In this document: one piece after another, positions 8,631-16,268 of the stretch | Layout: each line of letters begins with the position of its first letter | How positions within the stretch are numbered: the first letter of the stretch is position 1 | Source: DATMNR01 sp963702765 | GTDB lineage: Bacteria > Chloroflexota > Ktedonobacteria > Ktedonobacterales > Ktedonobacteraceae | Direction of reading: 5' to 3' | NCBI GenBank assembly: GCA_963702765.1 | Contig: CAVPEB010000036.1 | Coordinates: forward strand, 62,001 to 126,000 | DNA: 64,000 nt | Made by a program: the position numbers and the translations under genes | The notes under the pieces: generated by a model | Databases searched by the model: none | The model's input: the letters and a program-made list of their open reading frames with translations, nothing else | Told to the model about the DNA's origin: nothing

Positions 8631-9245
8631 CTACCTCAACACTTTCAGCATCGACACTTTCGCAGAAGGGACTGATTCCTCAGTACTTGCTGACGATTCA
8701 GTTGGCGGAGGAGGCGGTGGTATTTCTTCAACTTCATACGCTGAGGGTATATCTACTATAGTTGGCACGTCAGCTACTTCAAGTGTATTATCAGAACCCT
8801 GTGCTTGTTCTGATGAAACTGGGGTCGTGTTAGCAGATGAAATATCAGCGTTTTCATTTTGCTCGGCAGTTTGATCCGGAATTGTCTCTTCTTTAGGTAC
8901 ATCGGCTTGCTGAGAATCAGGAACATATGAACCATTACGTTCTAATTGTTCTTGCCAGCGCTTGCTCTGATAAGCAATCATTTTCTCAGGAGTGAGGATG
9001 AGTGTCGGCTCAAGACTTATATCACTAGATTCCTCACTATGCGTAAACTGAGGCTTTTGCTCCTCTACCATTTGTTGCACATTGGAAGATACATTCTCTT
9101 CTGTTGTTGAAGTAGGAGCATTGGGAATATGATCACTTGAGGCCATTTCAGAATCAGGCATTGGTTGGACATGGAGTGGCTGCCCACAGCTTTTGCAAAA
9201 TTTTGCGTCGTCACGATTTGGTGCATTACACGTTGGACAGATCAT
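8631..9245 (-). CDS. Zinc-ribbon, acidic low-complexity protein (N-terminal part of the frameshifted PP2C gene)
   Basis: The 204-residue frame starts with a zinc ribbon (CPTCNAPNRDDAKFCKSCG) followed by a long Ser/Glu/Pro-rich, disordered stretch. The last 11 residues (AKVSMLKVLR) are out of character and are followed by a stop. In the other frame the same DNA reads as a continuing acidic stretch that leads straight into the PP2C frame. A single missing base near 8660 (GCGAAAG, where GCGGAAAG would restore phase) explains this. As it stands, the product would be a separate zinc-ribbon protein. It lies 18 bp after the kinase gene. Confidence 0.7.
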   Translation of the reverse strand: MICPTCNAPNRDDAKFCKSCGQPLHVQPMPDSEMASSDHIPNAPTSTTEENVSSNVQQMVEEQKPQFTHSEESSDISLEPTLILTPEKMIAYQSKRWQEQLERNGSYVPDSQQADVPKEETIPDQTAEQNENADISSANTTPVSSEQAQGSDNTLEVADVPTIVDIPSAYEVEEIPPPPPPTESSASTEESVPSAKVSMLKVLR

Positions 9246-9263
9246 ACTGCCCTCCTTATTAAA

Positions 9264-11216
9264 CTACAATTGTTTCTGTAAACGATTGGCTTCAATATTA
9301 TTCGGATCACGCTGTAGAGATTCGCGTACCATTTGCCGGGCTTCAGCTTTCTTATTTGTTTTGAGATAGCAGTTAGCCATAGCGCTGTAAATTTCAGCTT
9401 CTTCAAAATTCCACTGCCGAGCTTGCTCCAAAGCACTCAAAGCAAGTTTCCACTCTTTTGCCTTCATATGGGCACGCCCAAGCTCGTACCAACCTTCCCA
9501 CATTGCCGGGTCACGCTGAGTAACCTGCCGTAAGACGCTAATAGCGGCTGAAGACTGGTTCGTTCTGATATAAAGGCGGCCCAGGGCAAGGAGAATGAGT
9601 ACATGGTCAGGGTTGATCTTAAGGCCTTCCAGAAAATACGCCTCTGCTTCCCGATCATAAAACTGATCCATAGCCACAGTGCCGAGTTGATAATAGATAG
9701 CGGAGTCATTTGGAGAATACTGAAGCGCATGCTTGAATGACGCAATGGCTTTATCAAACAGACCAAGATCATGATACGTCATCCCCAACTGGAAGTAAGT
9801 ATCGATAGCATTTGGTTTGAGCGCAACAGCTTGCTCAAAATGTTCGGCAGCAAATTTCATATTCTCGGTAAAGAGATTCTTATCGTTATTTTTTACCGAC
9901 TGCCCATATTGGCGGTATGCACGGCCGAGATTGTACAGGACATCGTATGAGTTGTTCCCTGGTATCTGAGCCATTTTAAACTGATTGACAGCTTCTGCAT
10001 AGTTCTTACTGTTCATGAACTGTAGCCCCAACCGATATGCTCCCTGTGGACCTCCTGATTGCGTAGCACTGCCTGAAGCACGAGAAGACTGAATAGCTGG
10101 CTGCACAGGTCTTGGAGGGAACGTCGCTTTAGAAACTGCCTGGGCATTCACACGCGGCGGTACAGCAGTTGCACCCTGTACAAGCGGCTGTCCATCCCGT
10201 TTACAGAATTTAGCACCGGGCCGATTGTGAAAGCCACATTTTGGGCAGATCACCTCTCCCAATGGCACTACAATTGTAGCATTAGGCGAGATAGCTGGAA
10301 TTTGTACCGTAGCAGGTGTAGCACTATTTGGTAAACAGTGCTGCAAAGCAACACGCATGGCTTCAGCATTCTGAAAACGCTTGGCCGGATCTTGTTGCAT
10401 AGCTTTGATGATCACCTGCTCAACCGGACAGACCACCCTCTTGCCAATTTGCACAGTATGCAAGCGAGGATTCTTAGCCAGAACGCTGCCAGCAGGAGGT
10501 GTCTGAATCGGATCAGGCTCGTGATTCGTCAGTAGATGATACATCGTAGCCCCTAATGAATAGATATCGGAACGAGCATCTGTTTGAACTAATTTGCCTG
10601 GATTTGCTGCCGATCGTTTTTGCCCAGGAGCAGTAACCGATCCGAGATGTTCGGGTGAAGCGTAAGAGATAGTACCCAGGTTTTCTGTATTTGTGCGCTT
10701 CGTTGGATCGAATTTACGCGCGATACCAAAATCGATCAATTGAACATTGCCATCAGGGGTTATCATAATATTTCCTGGCTTGAGATCACGCAGGATAATG
10801 GGAGGCGTTCGCGAATGAATATACGTCAACGCCTCACAAACCTTCATCATCCAACCAATAACCTGATCTTCATCCAACGGTGTATTAGCATCCTCGAGCA
10901 TCTTCTCCAGATTACGGCCTGGGACAAACTCCATTACAAAGTAGTAATTCCCTCGCTCTTGAAAACTTAAGATCAACGAAGGGATAAGCGGATGCTTGAG
11001 ATTGAAGAGCAGGTCAATCTCTTTATCAAAGCGCTCAATGGCAGATTTGCGTTCATCTGCGGGTGTATTGGGATTAATGATGAGTTCTTTCACCGCCCGA
11101 AAATAGCCAGGCTTGCCGACCTGTTCAACTTTGTAGACGGTTCCCATACCCCCTTCACCAAGCACTTGCACAATTTTAAATTTTCCATCCAGGATAGTTC
11201 CTAATGGGAGTGGCAT
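9264..11216 (-). CDS. Ser/Thr protein kinase with zinc ribbon and TPR repeats
   Basis: The 650-residue protein has a Hanks-type kinase domain at about residues 12-300. It shows the glycine loop GEGGMGTV, the ATP-binding Lys43, the catalytic loop LRDLKPGN with Asp144, the DFG motif at 162-164 and an SPE-type activation end (YASPEHLG). The usual His of HRD is Leu. A zinc ribbon (CPKCGFHNRPGAKFCKRDG) follows at about 325-345. The C-terminus holds at least six TPR units (for example YYQLGTVAMDQ and LGRLYIRTNQS). No transmembrane segment is seen, so it is cytoplasmic. It sits between two PP2C genes, and kinase and phosphatases probably act on shared targets. Confidence 0.93.
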   Translation of the reverse strand: MPLPLGTILDGKFKIVQVLGEGGMGTVYKVEQVGKPGYFRAVKELIINPNTPADERKSAIERFDKEIDLLFNLKHPLIPSLILSFQERGNYYFVMEFVPGRNLEKMLEDANTPLDEDQVIGWMMKVCEALTYIHSRTPPIILRDLKPGNIMITPDGNVQLIDFGIARKFDPTKRTNTENLGTISYASPEHLGSVTAPGQKRSAANPGKLVQTDARSDIYSLGATMYHLLTNHEPDPIQTPPAGSVLAKNPRLHTVQIGKRVVCPVEQVIIKAMQQDPAKRFQNAEAMRVALQHCLPNSATPATVQIPAISPNATIVVPLGEVICPKCGFHNRPGAKFCKRDGQPLVQGATAVPPRVNAQAVSKATFPPRPVQPAIQSSRASGSATQSGGPQGAYRLGLQFMNSKNYAEAVNQFKMAQIPGNNSYDVLYNLGRAYRQYGQSVKNNDKNLFTENMKFAAEHFEQAVALKPNAIDTYFQLGMTYHDLGLFDKAIASFKHALQYSPNDSAIYYQLGTVAMDQFYDREAEAYFLEGLKINPDHVLILLALGRLYIRTNQSSAAISVLRQVTQRDPAMWEGWYELGRAHMKAKEWKLALSALEQARQWNFEEAEIYSAMANCYLKTNKKAEARQMVRESLQRDPNNIEANRLQKQL

Positions 11217-11251
11217 ACGACGGTCCTTATCAATCCTCTCGACCTGCTTTT

Positions 11252-12124
11252 TTAGTGAATTTGTACGAGTACAGCTGTGATATTATCTTCCCCACCGTTG
11301 GTATTAGCCATGTCAATCAAAATGTCGCAGATTTTCTGGGGATCGGTATTTTCTTCGAGCACTTTCAGCAAGTCATTGTTCCGTACCATCTCCCACAATC
11401 CATCGGAGCAGAGTAACAGACTATCTCCTGGACGGAGGGATATACTGAAGACATCCGGGTCAACACTTTTGTGTCCCGCTCCCAGCGAACGATAAATCAG
11501 GTTCCGCTGGGGATGTGTGTAGATATCATCGGGTTCGATCTGTTTTGCTTCAACCAGCCTATAGACCAGGGAATGATCCTTTGTCAGGGGCTTTAGAGTC
11601 TTATCACGATACAGATAGGTACGACTATCTCCTATATTTGCAATAAATGCAAGATCACTTTGAATAAGAGCGGTAGTGACTGTACAGCCCAGGCCACGGG
11701 CAGATGATTGTTCTTCTCCGTAGTTCAAAATGGCTTTATTTGCCTGACGAATAGCAGCTTTGAGTTGTTCTTCTACATTTTTTGTGACGGGTGTTTCTGG
11801 CAACCTGCGTGTTTTGCGTTGTTTTGCAGCTTGATCAGTCACTTGTGCAGCATCCAGTTTAATAGTTTCTTGCTCCGACAGAGGAGTGAGCTTGATGGTT
11901 TGCTGCTCAGTTACAGGCATGAGAAGGCTTTTAAGAGCTTCGCTGATCTTTTGTACGGCGAGACGACTCGCCACTTCACCTGCTTGATATCCACCCATAC
12001 CATCGGCAACTATAAAGAGACCTCGATCTCTATCCTCAGAGATAAGCATATACGGGCTATCTTCGTTTTGTTCACGTTGTCTCCCCACATCAGTTTTATA
12101 AGCGCCAGTTAGAGTTATTGGCAT
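11252..12124 (-). CDS. PP2C-family Ser/Thr phosphatase (Stp1/PrpC-like)
   Basis: The 290-residue protein is a stand-alone PP2C phosphatase. Typical motifs are TDVGRQREQNED at the N-terminus, FIVADGMGGYQAGE, GLGCTVTTAL, IGDSRTYLY, CSDGLWEM and the C-terminal GGEDNITAVLV. All metal-binding aspartates are present. A low-complexity insertion with repeated Glu-Gln-Thr-Ile-Lys-Leu lies at about residues 75-110. It is the first gene of the signalling operon and precedes the kinase by 35 bp. Its closest visible relative in the window is the PP2C domain at 7354-8598, so the operon carries two phosphatases. Confidence 0.93.
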   Translation of the reverse strand: MPITLTGAYKTDVGRQREQNEDSPYMLISEDRDRGLFIVADGMGGYQAGEVASRLAVQKISEALKSLLMPVTEQQTIKLTPLSEQETIKLDAAQVTDQAAKQRKTRRLPETPVTKNVEEQLKAAIRQANKAILNYGEEQSSARGLGCTVTTALIQSDLAFIANIGDSRTYLYRDKTLKPLTKDHSLVYRLVEAKQIEPDDIYTHPQRNLIYRSLGAGHKSVDPDVFSISLRPGDSLLLCSDGLWEMVRNNDLLKVLEENTDPQKICDILIDMANTNGGEDNITAVLVQIH

Positions 12125-12265
12125 TGATTTTATTCCTCACAGTAACGATTCTTATCGTTGTTTATTACGTTCAATATAACATATAGAAGTATAAGTGACA
12201 ATTGATTTTAAGTGGCTTTATAAGGCCTGCGAATGCCTCTGGCAGGGCAATCACAAACCATCCAT

Positions 12266-12292
12266 TATTGATTGATTGATTGATATATATAC
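12266..12292. repeat. Short tandem repeat (ATTG)n followed by (TA)n
   Basis: Four consecutive copies of the tetranucleotide run directly into an alternating TA stretch, in the 204 bp between the PP2C gene and hspR. This stretch otherwise holds no gene. Such simple repeats can slip. Here it could only affect transcription of the phosphatase operon. Confidence 0.7.
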
Positions 12293-12328
12293 GTGAGAGC
12301 GATAAAAAGGTTGGAGGCTGCTCTATGC

Positions 12329-12700
12329 TTAGGATGAAGAGCCACGTTGAAGGCGTTCGATAATATCTTTGAGCCTGCGGGTCTCCGCTATATGCTGATC
12401 ATGAATACGTGCCATCTCTTGCTCCAACTCGAGCTGCATCTGCTCCATACGATCTTTCATATGCAGAATTGCCTCCACGCCTGCTAAATTCACACCAAGA
12501 TCCCGCATCAAGCCGCGAATATGTATGACTCTTTCAATGTCACGATCCGAAAAGAGACGAGGGCTATGCGGACTATTACCTTTACGAGCAGGAGAGATTA
12601 GCCCAAGGCGCTCATAATGACGCAATGTTTGTTCGTGAACTTCAGCTTTGATTGCAGCGACACTAATGACATACCATGCGCCATCATCTCTTTCACTCAC
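12329..12700 (-). CDS. hspR: MerR-family heat-shock repressor, HspR type
   Basis: The 123-residue protein has an N-terminal MerR winged helix (VHEQTLRHYERLGLISPARKG, then RLFSDRDIERVIHIRGL) and a coiled-coil C-terminus. HspR represses chaperone operons by binding HAIR inverted repeats, usually with DnaK as co-repressor. The GTG at 12700 is chosen because a GGGGG stretch lies 8 nt upstream; a longer frame overlaps dnaJ. It is the last gene of grpE-dnaJ-hspR. A HAIR-like site lies on the operon promoter, which supports autoregulation. No metal- or drug-binding motif suggests another MerR role. Confidence 0.9.
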   Translation of the reverse strand: MSERDDGAWYVISVAAIKAEVHEQTLRHYERLGLISPARKGNSPHSPRLFSDRDIERVIHIRGLMRDLGVNLAGVEAILHMKDRMEQMQLELEQEMARIHDQHIAETRRLKDIIERLQRGSSS

Positions 12701-12719
12701 GATTGATGCCCCCTTTTTC

Positions 12720-13691
12720 TTACGAGTGAACTCCGGCACCCCGACTACGGGCCAGTTGCTCAAACAGGCCACGTTCATCATCGTTCAGCCCCATTGGTAG
12801 TATGACTTTAACCCTGGCGAAAAAGTTACCATTGCCTTCACCTCGCAAATGAGGCATACCTTTATTCGCTAATCGAAACAAGCGCCCATTCTGGGTCTCT
12901 GGTGGAACCGTCAGCACGAGTTTACGTCCATCCGGAATAGTGACAGCAACTTCGCCACCTAAAATTGCTGTAACCAGGTCTACATCTATATCACTATAGA
13001 GATCATCTCCTTTCCGCTCAAAGAGCGGATCAGGTTTGACGCTGATCACAAGGAAGAGGTCGCCACGATTGCCACCACCACTTCCAGGTTGTCCTTCACC
13101 AGCTACACGAATCTTTGATCCGTTATCAACACCTGCCGGAATTTTCACTTGAATGCGCTTGGTACGTAGAATGGAGCCTAGCCCATTACAATTCATACAA
13201 GATTTACCAGCGACGAGCCGTGTTCCTCGACAGACAGGGCAGGTTTCCGTTGCCTGTATATTGAATGTGCGTATCCCTCCCGTATAAGCCTCCTGAAGAG
13301 TGACTTCAACACGCTGTTCAATATCTTCACCCGTTTTTTTGGTTGAAGTTGTTGGACGGCCAAAAAGAGCTTCGAAGAAGTCTGAGAACCCCGCTGGATT
13401 ATAGTTCATAGACGAGCCACGAAAATTGGTGGAGCGTCCACCAGTATTGGAAGGAAAACCAAATTGATCTTGCCAGTTTGGGCCTAATGTATCGTACTTT
13501 CGTCGTTTGTCGGCATCGGAAAGAACTTCGTAGGCTTCATTAATTTCCTTGAATTTCTCCTCTGATTTCTTATCGCCAGGATTGACGTCAGGATGATATT
13601 TTCGGGCCAACTTGCGGAAAGCCTTTTTAATGTCCTCTGCACTGGCACTTTTTGTGACACCCAGCACTTTATAATAATCTTTGTATTCCAT
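12720..13691 (-). CDS. dnaJ: DnaJ/CbpA-type co-chaperone with half zinc finger
   Basis: The 323-residue protein has an N-terminal J domain with the HPD motif at residues 33-35, a Gly/Phe-rich linker (about 70-110) and two C-terminal beta domains. Between them only two CxxC motifs are present (CPVCRGTR and CMNCNGLG), whereas classical DnaJ has four. The protein is thus intermediate between DnaJ and CbpA. It would stimulate a DnaK ATPase and hold unfolded clients. It lies 112 bp after grpE and 19 bp before hspR. No dnaK is present in the window, so the partner must be encoded elsewhere. Confidence 0.93.
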   Translation of the reverse strand: MEYKDYYKVLGVTKSASAEDIKKAFRKLARKYHPDVNPGDKKSEEKFKEINEAYEVLSDADKRRKYDTLGPNWQDQFGFPSNTGGRSTNFRGSSMNYNPAGFSDFFEALFGRPTTSTKKTGEDIEQRVEVTLQEAYTGGIRTFNIQATETCPVCRGTRLVAGKSCMNCNGLGSILRTKRIQVKIPAGVDNGSKIRVAGEGQPGSGGGNRGDLFLVISVKPDPLFERKGDDLYSDIDVDLVTAILGGEVAVTIPDGRKLVLTVPPETQNGRLFRLANKGMPHLRGEGNGNFFARVKVILPMGLNDDERGLFEQLARSRGAGVHS

Positions 13692-13803
13692 TACTCGCCC
13701 CTCTAGGTGGGGTTCTCAGCCCTGTCATACAATGGGAAGATCGTAAGAAAAATCGCCCCATGCATAGAAACAAACTCTATCGAATGTTATCGGGACGGAT
13801 CGC

Positions 13804-14355
13804 CTAATTCTGGGCCTGTTTATTGCCTGTACTTACCTTGACACGAGCCGGTCTCAGGGTCTCATCCCCAAGTTTATAGCCTTTGAGCACTTCTTCAACT
13901 ACCGTGCCTTCTGGTTGATCGCTATTATCGACTGCCTCTATTGCTTCATGCACATATGGATCGAATGCCTCACCGACCGTTGCAACTGGTGTTAACCCTT
14001 CACTACGCATCACTTCGTTCATCTGCCACATGACCATGCGCAATGCTTGCTGCAATCCTTGACTGTCCATAGTATCCTGGTAGGCTAATGCACGTTCTAC
14101 GTTATCCATTACGCCGAGAATGTTCTGAAACAGGGCTTTCTTCTCGCGCTGCAAACGATCTGTCGCAATTCGCTCTTGCCGCTTGCGGAAATTATCCATC
14201 TCGGCACGTTCTCGCAGGTATTTATTCCAGTTCTCAGCCGCTTCCTGCCTGGCGCGCTCAAGTTGGGATTCCAACTCTGCTATACGCTCGGTTGCTGCTG
14301 AAGTAGAAGTTTCATCTATCACTTGCCCTTCCTGCGTCTCCTGGGACTCTTCCAT
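13804..14355 (-). CDS. grpE: GrpE nucleotide exchange factor
   Basis: The 183-residue protein is the ADP/ATP exchange factor of DnaK. A long N-terminal coiled coil (ERIAELESQLERARQEA, then NYLRERAEMDNFRKR in the usual pattern) is followed by the compact beta domain with VGEAFDPYVHEAI and the conserved end ETLRPARVKVS. The ATG at 14355 has AAGGAG about 10 nt upstream. It is the first gene of the heat-shock operon and follows the HAIR/promoter region. Confidence 0.95.
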   Translation of the reverse strand: MEESQETQEGQVIDETSTSAATERIAELESQLERARQEAAENWNKYLRERAEMDNFRKRQERIATDRLQREKKALFQNILGVMDNVERALAYQDTMDSQGLQQALRMVMWQMNEVMRSEGLTPVATVGEAFDPYVHEAIEAVDNSDQPEGTVVEEVLKGYKLGDETLRPARVKVSTGNKQAQN

Positions 14356-14421
14356 ATCGTAACACTTCTCCTTGAGTTGGTTTTATCAAAAACAGGGTTT
14401 TCCGAGTTTTATTGTCATTCT

Positions 14422-14450
14422 AGTATAAAGTTTGAGTCAATATCTGTCAA
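14422..14450 (-). promoter_or_regulatory. Promoter of the grpE-dnaJ-hspR operon
   Basis: Reading the minus strand, TTGACA (14450-14445) and TATACT (14427-14422) are separated by 17 bp. The expected start of transcription is about 60 bp before grpE. The -35 box is shared with the left half of the HAIR-like operator, so bound repressor would block the polymerase. Confidence 0.8.
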
Positions 14451-14451
14451 G
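14431..14451 (-). promoter_or_regulatory. HAIR-like operator (HspR binding site)
   Basis: The minus strand reads CTTGACA, seven bases, then ACTCAAA. The known HAIR consensus is CTTGAGT-N7-ACTCAAG, so 11 of 14 fixed bases and the exact spacing match. The site covers the -35 box and half of the spacer. A second isolated CTTGAGT half-site (plus strand, 14371-14377) overlaps the grpE ribosome-binding region. The operon encodes an HspR-type repressor, which makes the site a strong candidate for autoregulation. Confidence 0.75.
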
Positions 14452-14457
14452 TTTTAA

Positions 14458-14637
14458 CAAGACAAATCCAAGGCTTTCCACTTCTCCCTTGTGCCCCTTG
14501 CGGCGGCTGGGAGAAGAGGAAGGTGCGAGGACCCGCTATTGCATCCCCCAGATGCGCGGCCTCGCGCTCCGGCACAGGGCCAGGCGCCCTTTGCAATCCC
14601 CTTTGTGGCGAGCATTGGAAAGCCCTCAAGACAAATC
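14458..14637. mobile_element. MITE-like element carrying a family A repeat
   Basis: An 11-bp direct repeat CAAGACAAATC (14458-14468 and 14627-14637) flanks a segment with 9-bp terminal inverted repeats, GGCTTTCCA (14472-14480) and TGGAAAGCC (14616-14624). Inside is a GC-rich family A repeat, with TTGCATCCCCCAGATGCGCG shared with the copy at 27266. There is no coding capacity for a transposase. The layout of inverted ends inside direct repeats is that of a small non-autonomous element, though an 11-bp duplication is long and the repeats may belong to the element itself. Confidence 0.5.
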
Positions 14638-14646
14638 AACCGAAGC

Positions 14647-14740
14647 CTGTCATCCTTCGCTCGCAACTTGTCATTCTGAACGCAGCGAAGAATTTCACTC
14701 GATGGGCAACGAGATCCTTCGCTGGCGCTCAGGATGACAG
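14647..14740. repeat. Palindromic intergenic repeat with CTGTCATCCT ends
   Basis: The 94-bp segment starts with CTGTCATCCT and ends with its reverse complement AGGATGACAG. Inside are GTCATTCTGAACGCAGCGAA and GATCCTTCGCTGGCGCTC. This TCATTCTGAACGCAGCGAAG type of repeat is common between genes in several soil and thermophilic bacterial groups. It can fold into a long hairpin and lies between the heat-shock promoter region and the end of scpA. The remaining bases up to 14830 show no gene. Confidence 0.65.
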
Positions 14741-14830
14741 AAGTGGAGATCTCCACTCGAACTACTTTCTGGTCAATTAGTACGCGACTCCTTAATAAAC
14801 ACTTTGGAGGCACAAATCCAGGCTCTGTGT

Positions 14831-15712
14831 CTATATGCCGTATTCCAGTTCTTCTTCGCTCACTTGCTCATCTTCAGACCAACGCTCACCGCGTTCCAGG
14901 AGGATAGGATCGAAGAGCGTTATTTGCGTAACACGAATACGCTCGCGCTTCCAGAGTTCCAACACTGCCAGGAAAGTGACGATGATAACGATGCGAGAGC
15001 GTTCGTTTTCAAGCACGTCAGAAAGATGGATACTGAAGTGCGAACGTAATAATTCTACTATTTCGGCGATACGTTCACTTACACGCACACGAGCTGAAGG
15101 TATCAGTATTCCACTGTTTGCCTCTTCTTTCGTCTGCAATTCGAGCAAGCGTTGGAAAGCTGTGGCCAGAGAATCCACGTGGAGGCCCAGCAATGTAGGG
15201 GGCATCCAGGCTAATTGCACCTCAATGCCCGCCAATAAGCCTGAACGTCCATATGTTTGCAAACCAGATTCCTCACGCACACGTAAATATCCGGCAATCT
15301 CCTTTGCCAGTTTATATTCGAGTAAATGCGTGCGTAATTCTTCTGCAATAGCAGCGGCATTCTCCATTTCACTCGTCAGTTCTTCTTTCGATACACTCGG
15401 CAAGAGGCTCTGAGATTTGATATAGAGGAGACGGGCAGCGATGGAAATAAAGGCCGCCATGTTAGAAAGAGGAATGCTATCTGGTTGCTGCCATTGCTGT
15501 ATATAATGCAGATACTGATCGGTCACAGCTACGAGAGAGATTGTGGTAATCTCCATCTGACGCTTTTCAATCAAATGTAGTAAGAGATCAAGAGGTCCTT
15601 CGAAAACTGGCAGGTGAACAACATAGTGAGAAGGTTGGTCATGGTCGTTTTCTCCTACCTCACCCATCAAAGCAACTTCCTCGCGAATGACTTGCTCAGT
15701 TTGATCAATCAT
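14831..15712 (-). CDS. scpA: Segregation and condensation protein A
   Basis: The 293-residue protein is the kleisin subunit that joins the SMC heads in the bacterial condensin, with ScpB. The N-terminal signature FEGPLDLLLHLIEKRQMEITTI is clear, followed by AARLLYIKSQSLLP. The C-terminus has the winged-helix region with VIIVTFLAVLELWKRERI that contacts the SMC head. Length is slightly above the usual 240-270. scpB is not seen nearby. The HD-domain gene follows 3 bp beyond the start side (15716), so they are probably one transcript with the HD gene first. Confidence 0.95.
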   Translation of the reverse strand: MIDQTEQVIREEVALMGEVGENDHDQPSHYVVHLPVFEGPLDLLLHLIEKRQMEITTISLVAVTDQYLHYIQQWQQPDSIPLSNMAAFISIAARLLYIKSQSLLPSVSKEELTSEMENAAAIAEELRTHLLEYKLAKEIAGYLRVREESGLQTYGRSGLLAGIEVQLAWMPPTLLGLHVDSLATAFQRLLELQTKEEANSGILIPSARVRVSERIAEIVELLRSHFSIHLSDVLENERSRIVIIVTFLAVLELWKRERIRVTQITLFDPILLERGERWSEDEQVSEEELEYGI

Positions 15713-15715
15713 ATG

Positions 15716-16244
15716 CTATACGACCTCATCTACAAGGTATAATTCAGCAGCCGGCCCATCAGGCTGGTGATGCGTGCGAATGTAAAGCACTGCTGCTTGC
15801 GACAAGCCCGCTCCTGAAGCGAGATTGGCTCCAATCTCGGCATGCCACCAGGCATTACTTAGGGAACGCTGCCACGCCGGGATTTTTGCACCCTCATAAG
15901 GATAAACGGCCAGGATCTTAAGAAGATGCGGAACACATAATTTTCCCAGGACAATTGTCGGCCGTGTCCAGAAAGGCACGCGCCCCTGGGCCTTACCAAC
16001 ATCATGCAATAGTGCTGCTGCAAGTAAATCTCGATCAATACAACCTCGCTCCAGCAGGCCCTGACACACTCTGAAGGAATGCCTTTGATCAGCATTTGAC
16101 ATAGTTCGAAATAGAGGCAAGGCAGAAGCGGGAAGCCATTGCGCTACCTGGGAATATTCCTCCGTAGAAAGTGGATGCCACGAAACCGAGCTGTTGACGT
16201 ACCTGCCAGAGACGATACGTAATTGAATGTAATGAAGACCTCAT
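15716..16244 (-). pseudogene. HD-domain hydrolase-like protein, frameshifted
   Basis: The protein has an HD motif (LLAAALLHDVGKAQG) and a later HxxPDGPAAELYLVDEV end, as in HD-domain proteins found beside scpA in Chloroflexota. The N-terminal part starts at the ATG at 16244 (MRSSLHSITYRLWQVRQQLG) in one frame. From about 16185 the continuation (SWHPLSTEEYSQVAQWLPAS, then LPLFRTMSNADQRHS) is in the next frame. Removing one base from the TTT at about 16183-16185 would restore one reading frame of about 175 codons. Without that change, translation could only begin at a weak internal TTG (16120). Metal-dependent phosphohydrolase activity is likely for the family, but the substrate is unknown. Confidence 0.7.
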
Positions 16245-16268
16245 ACTATCAAGTAAGCCTACTGCCTT

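Noticed and set aside
12245..12328. Terminator after hspR
   Set aside because: Only a simple ATTG/TA repeat is present; no stable GC stem followed by a T run was found.
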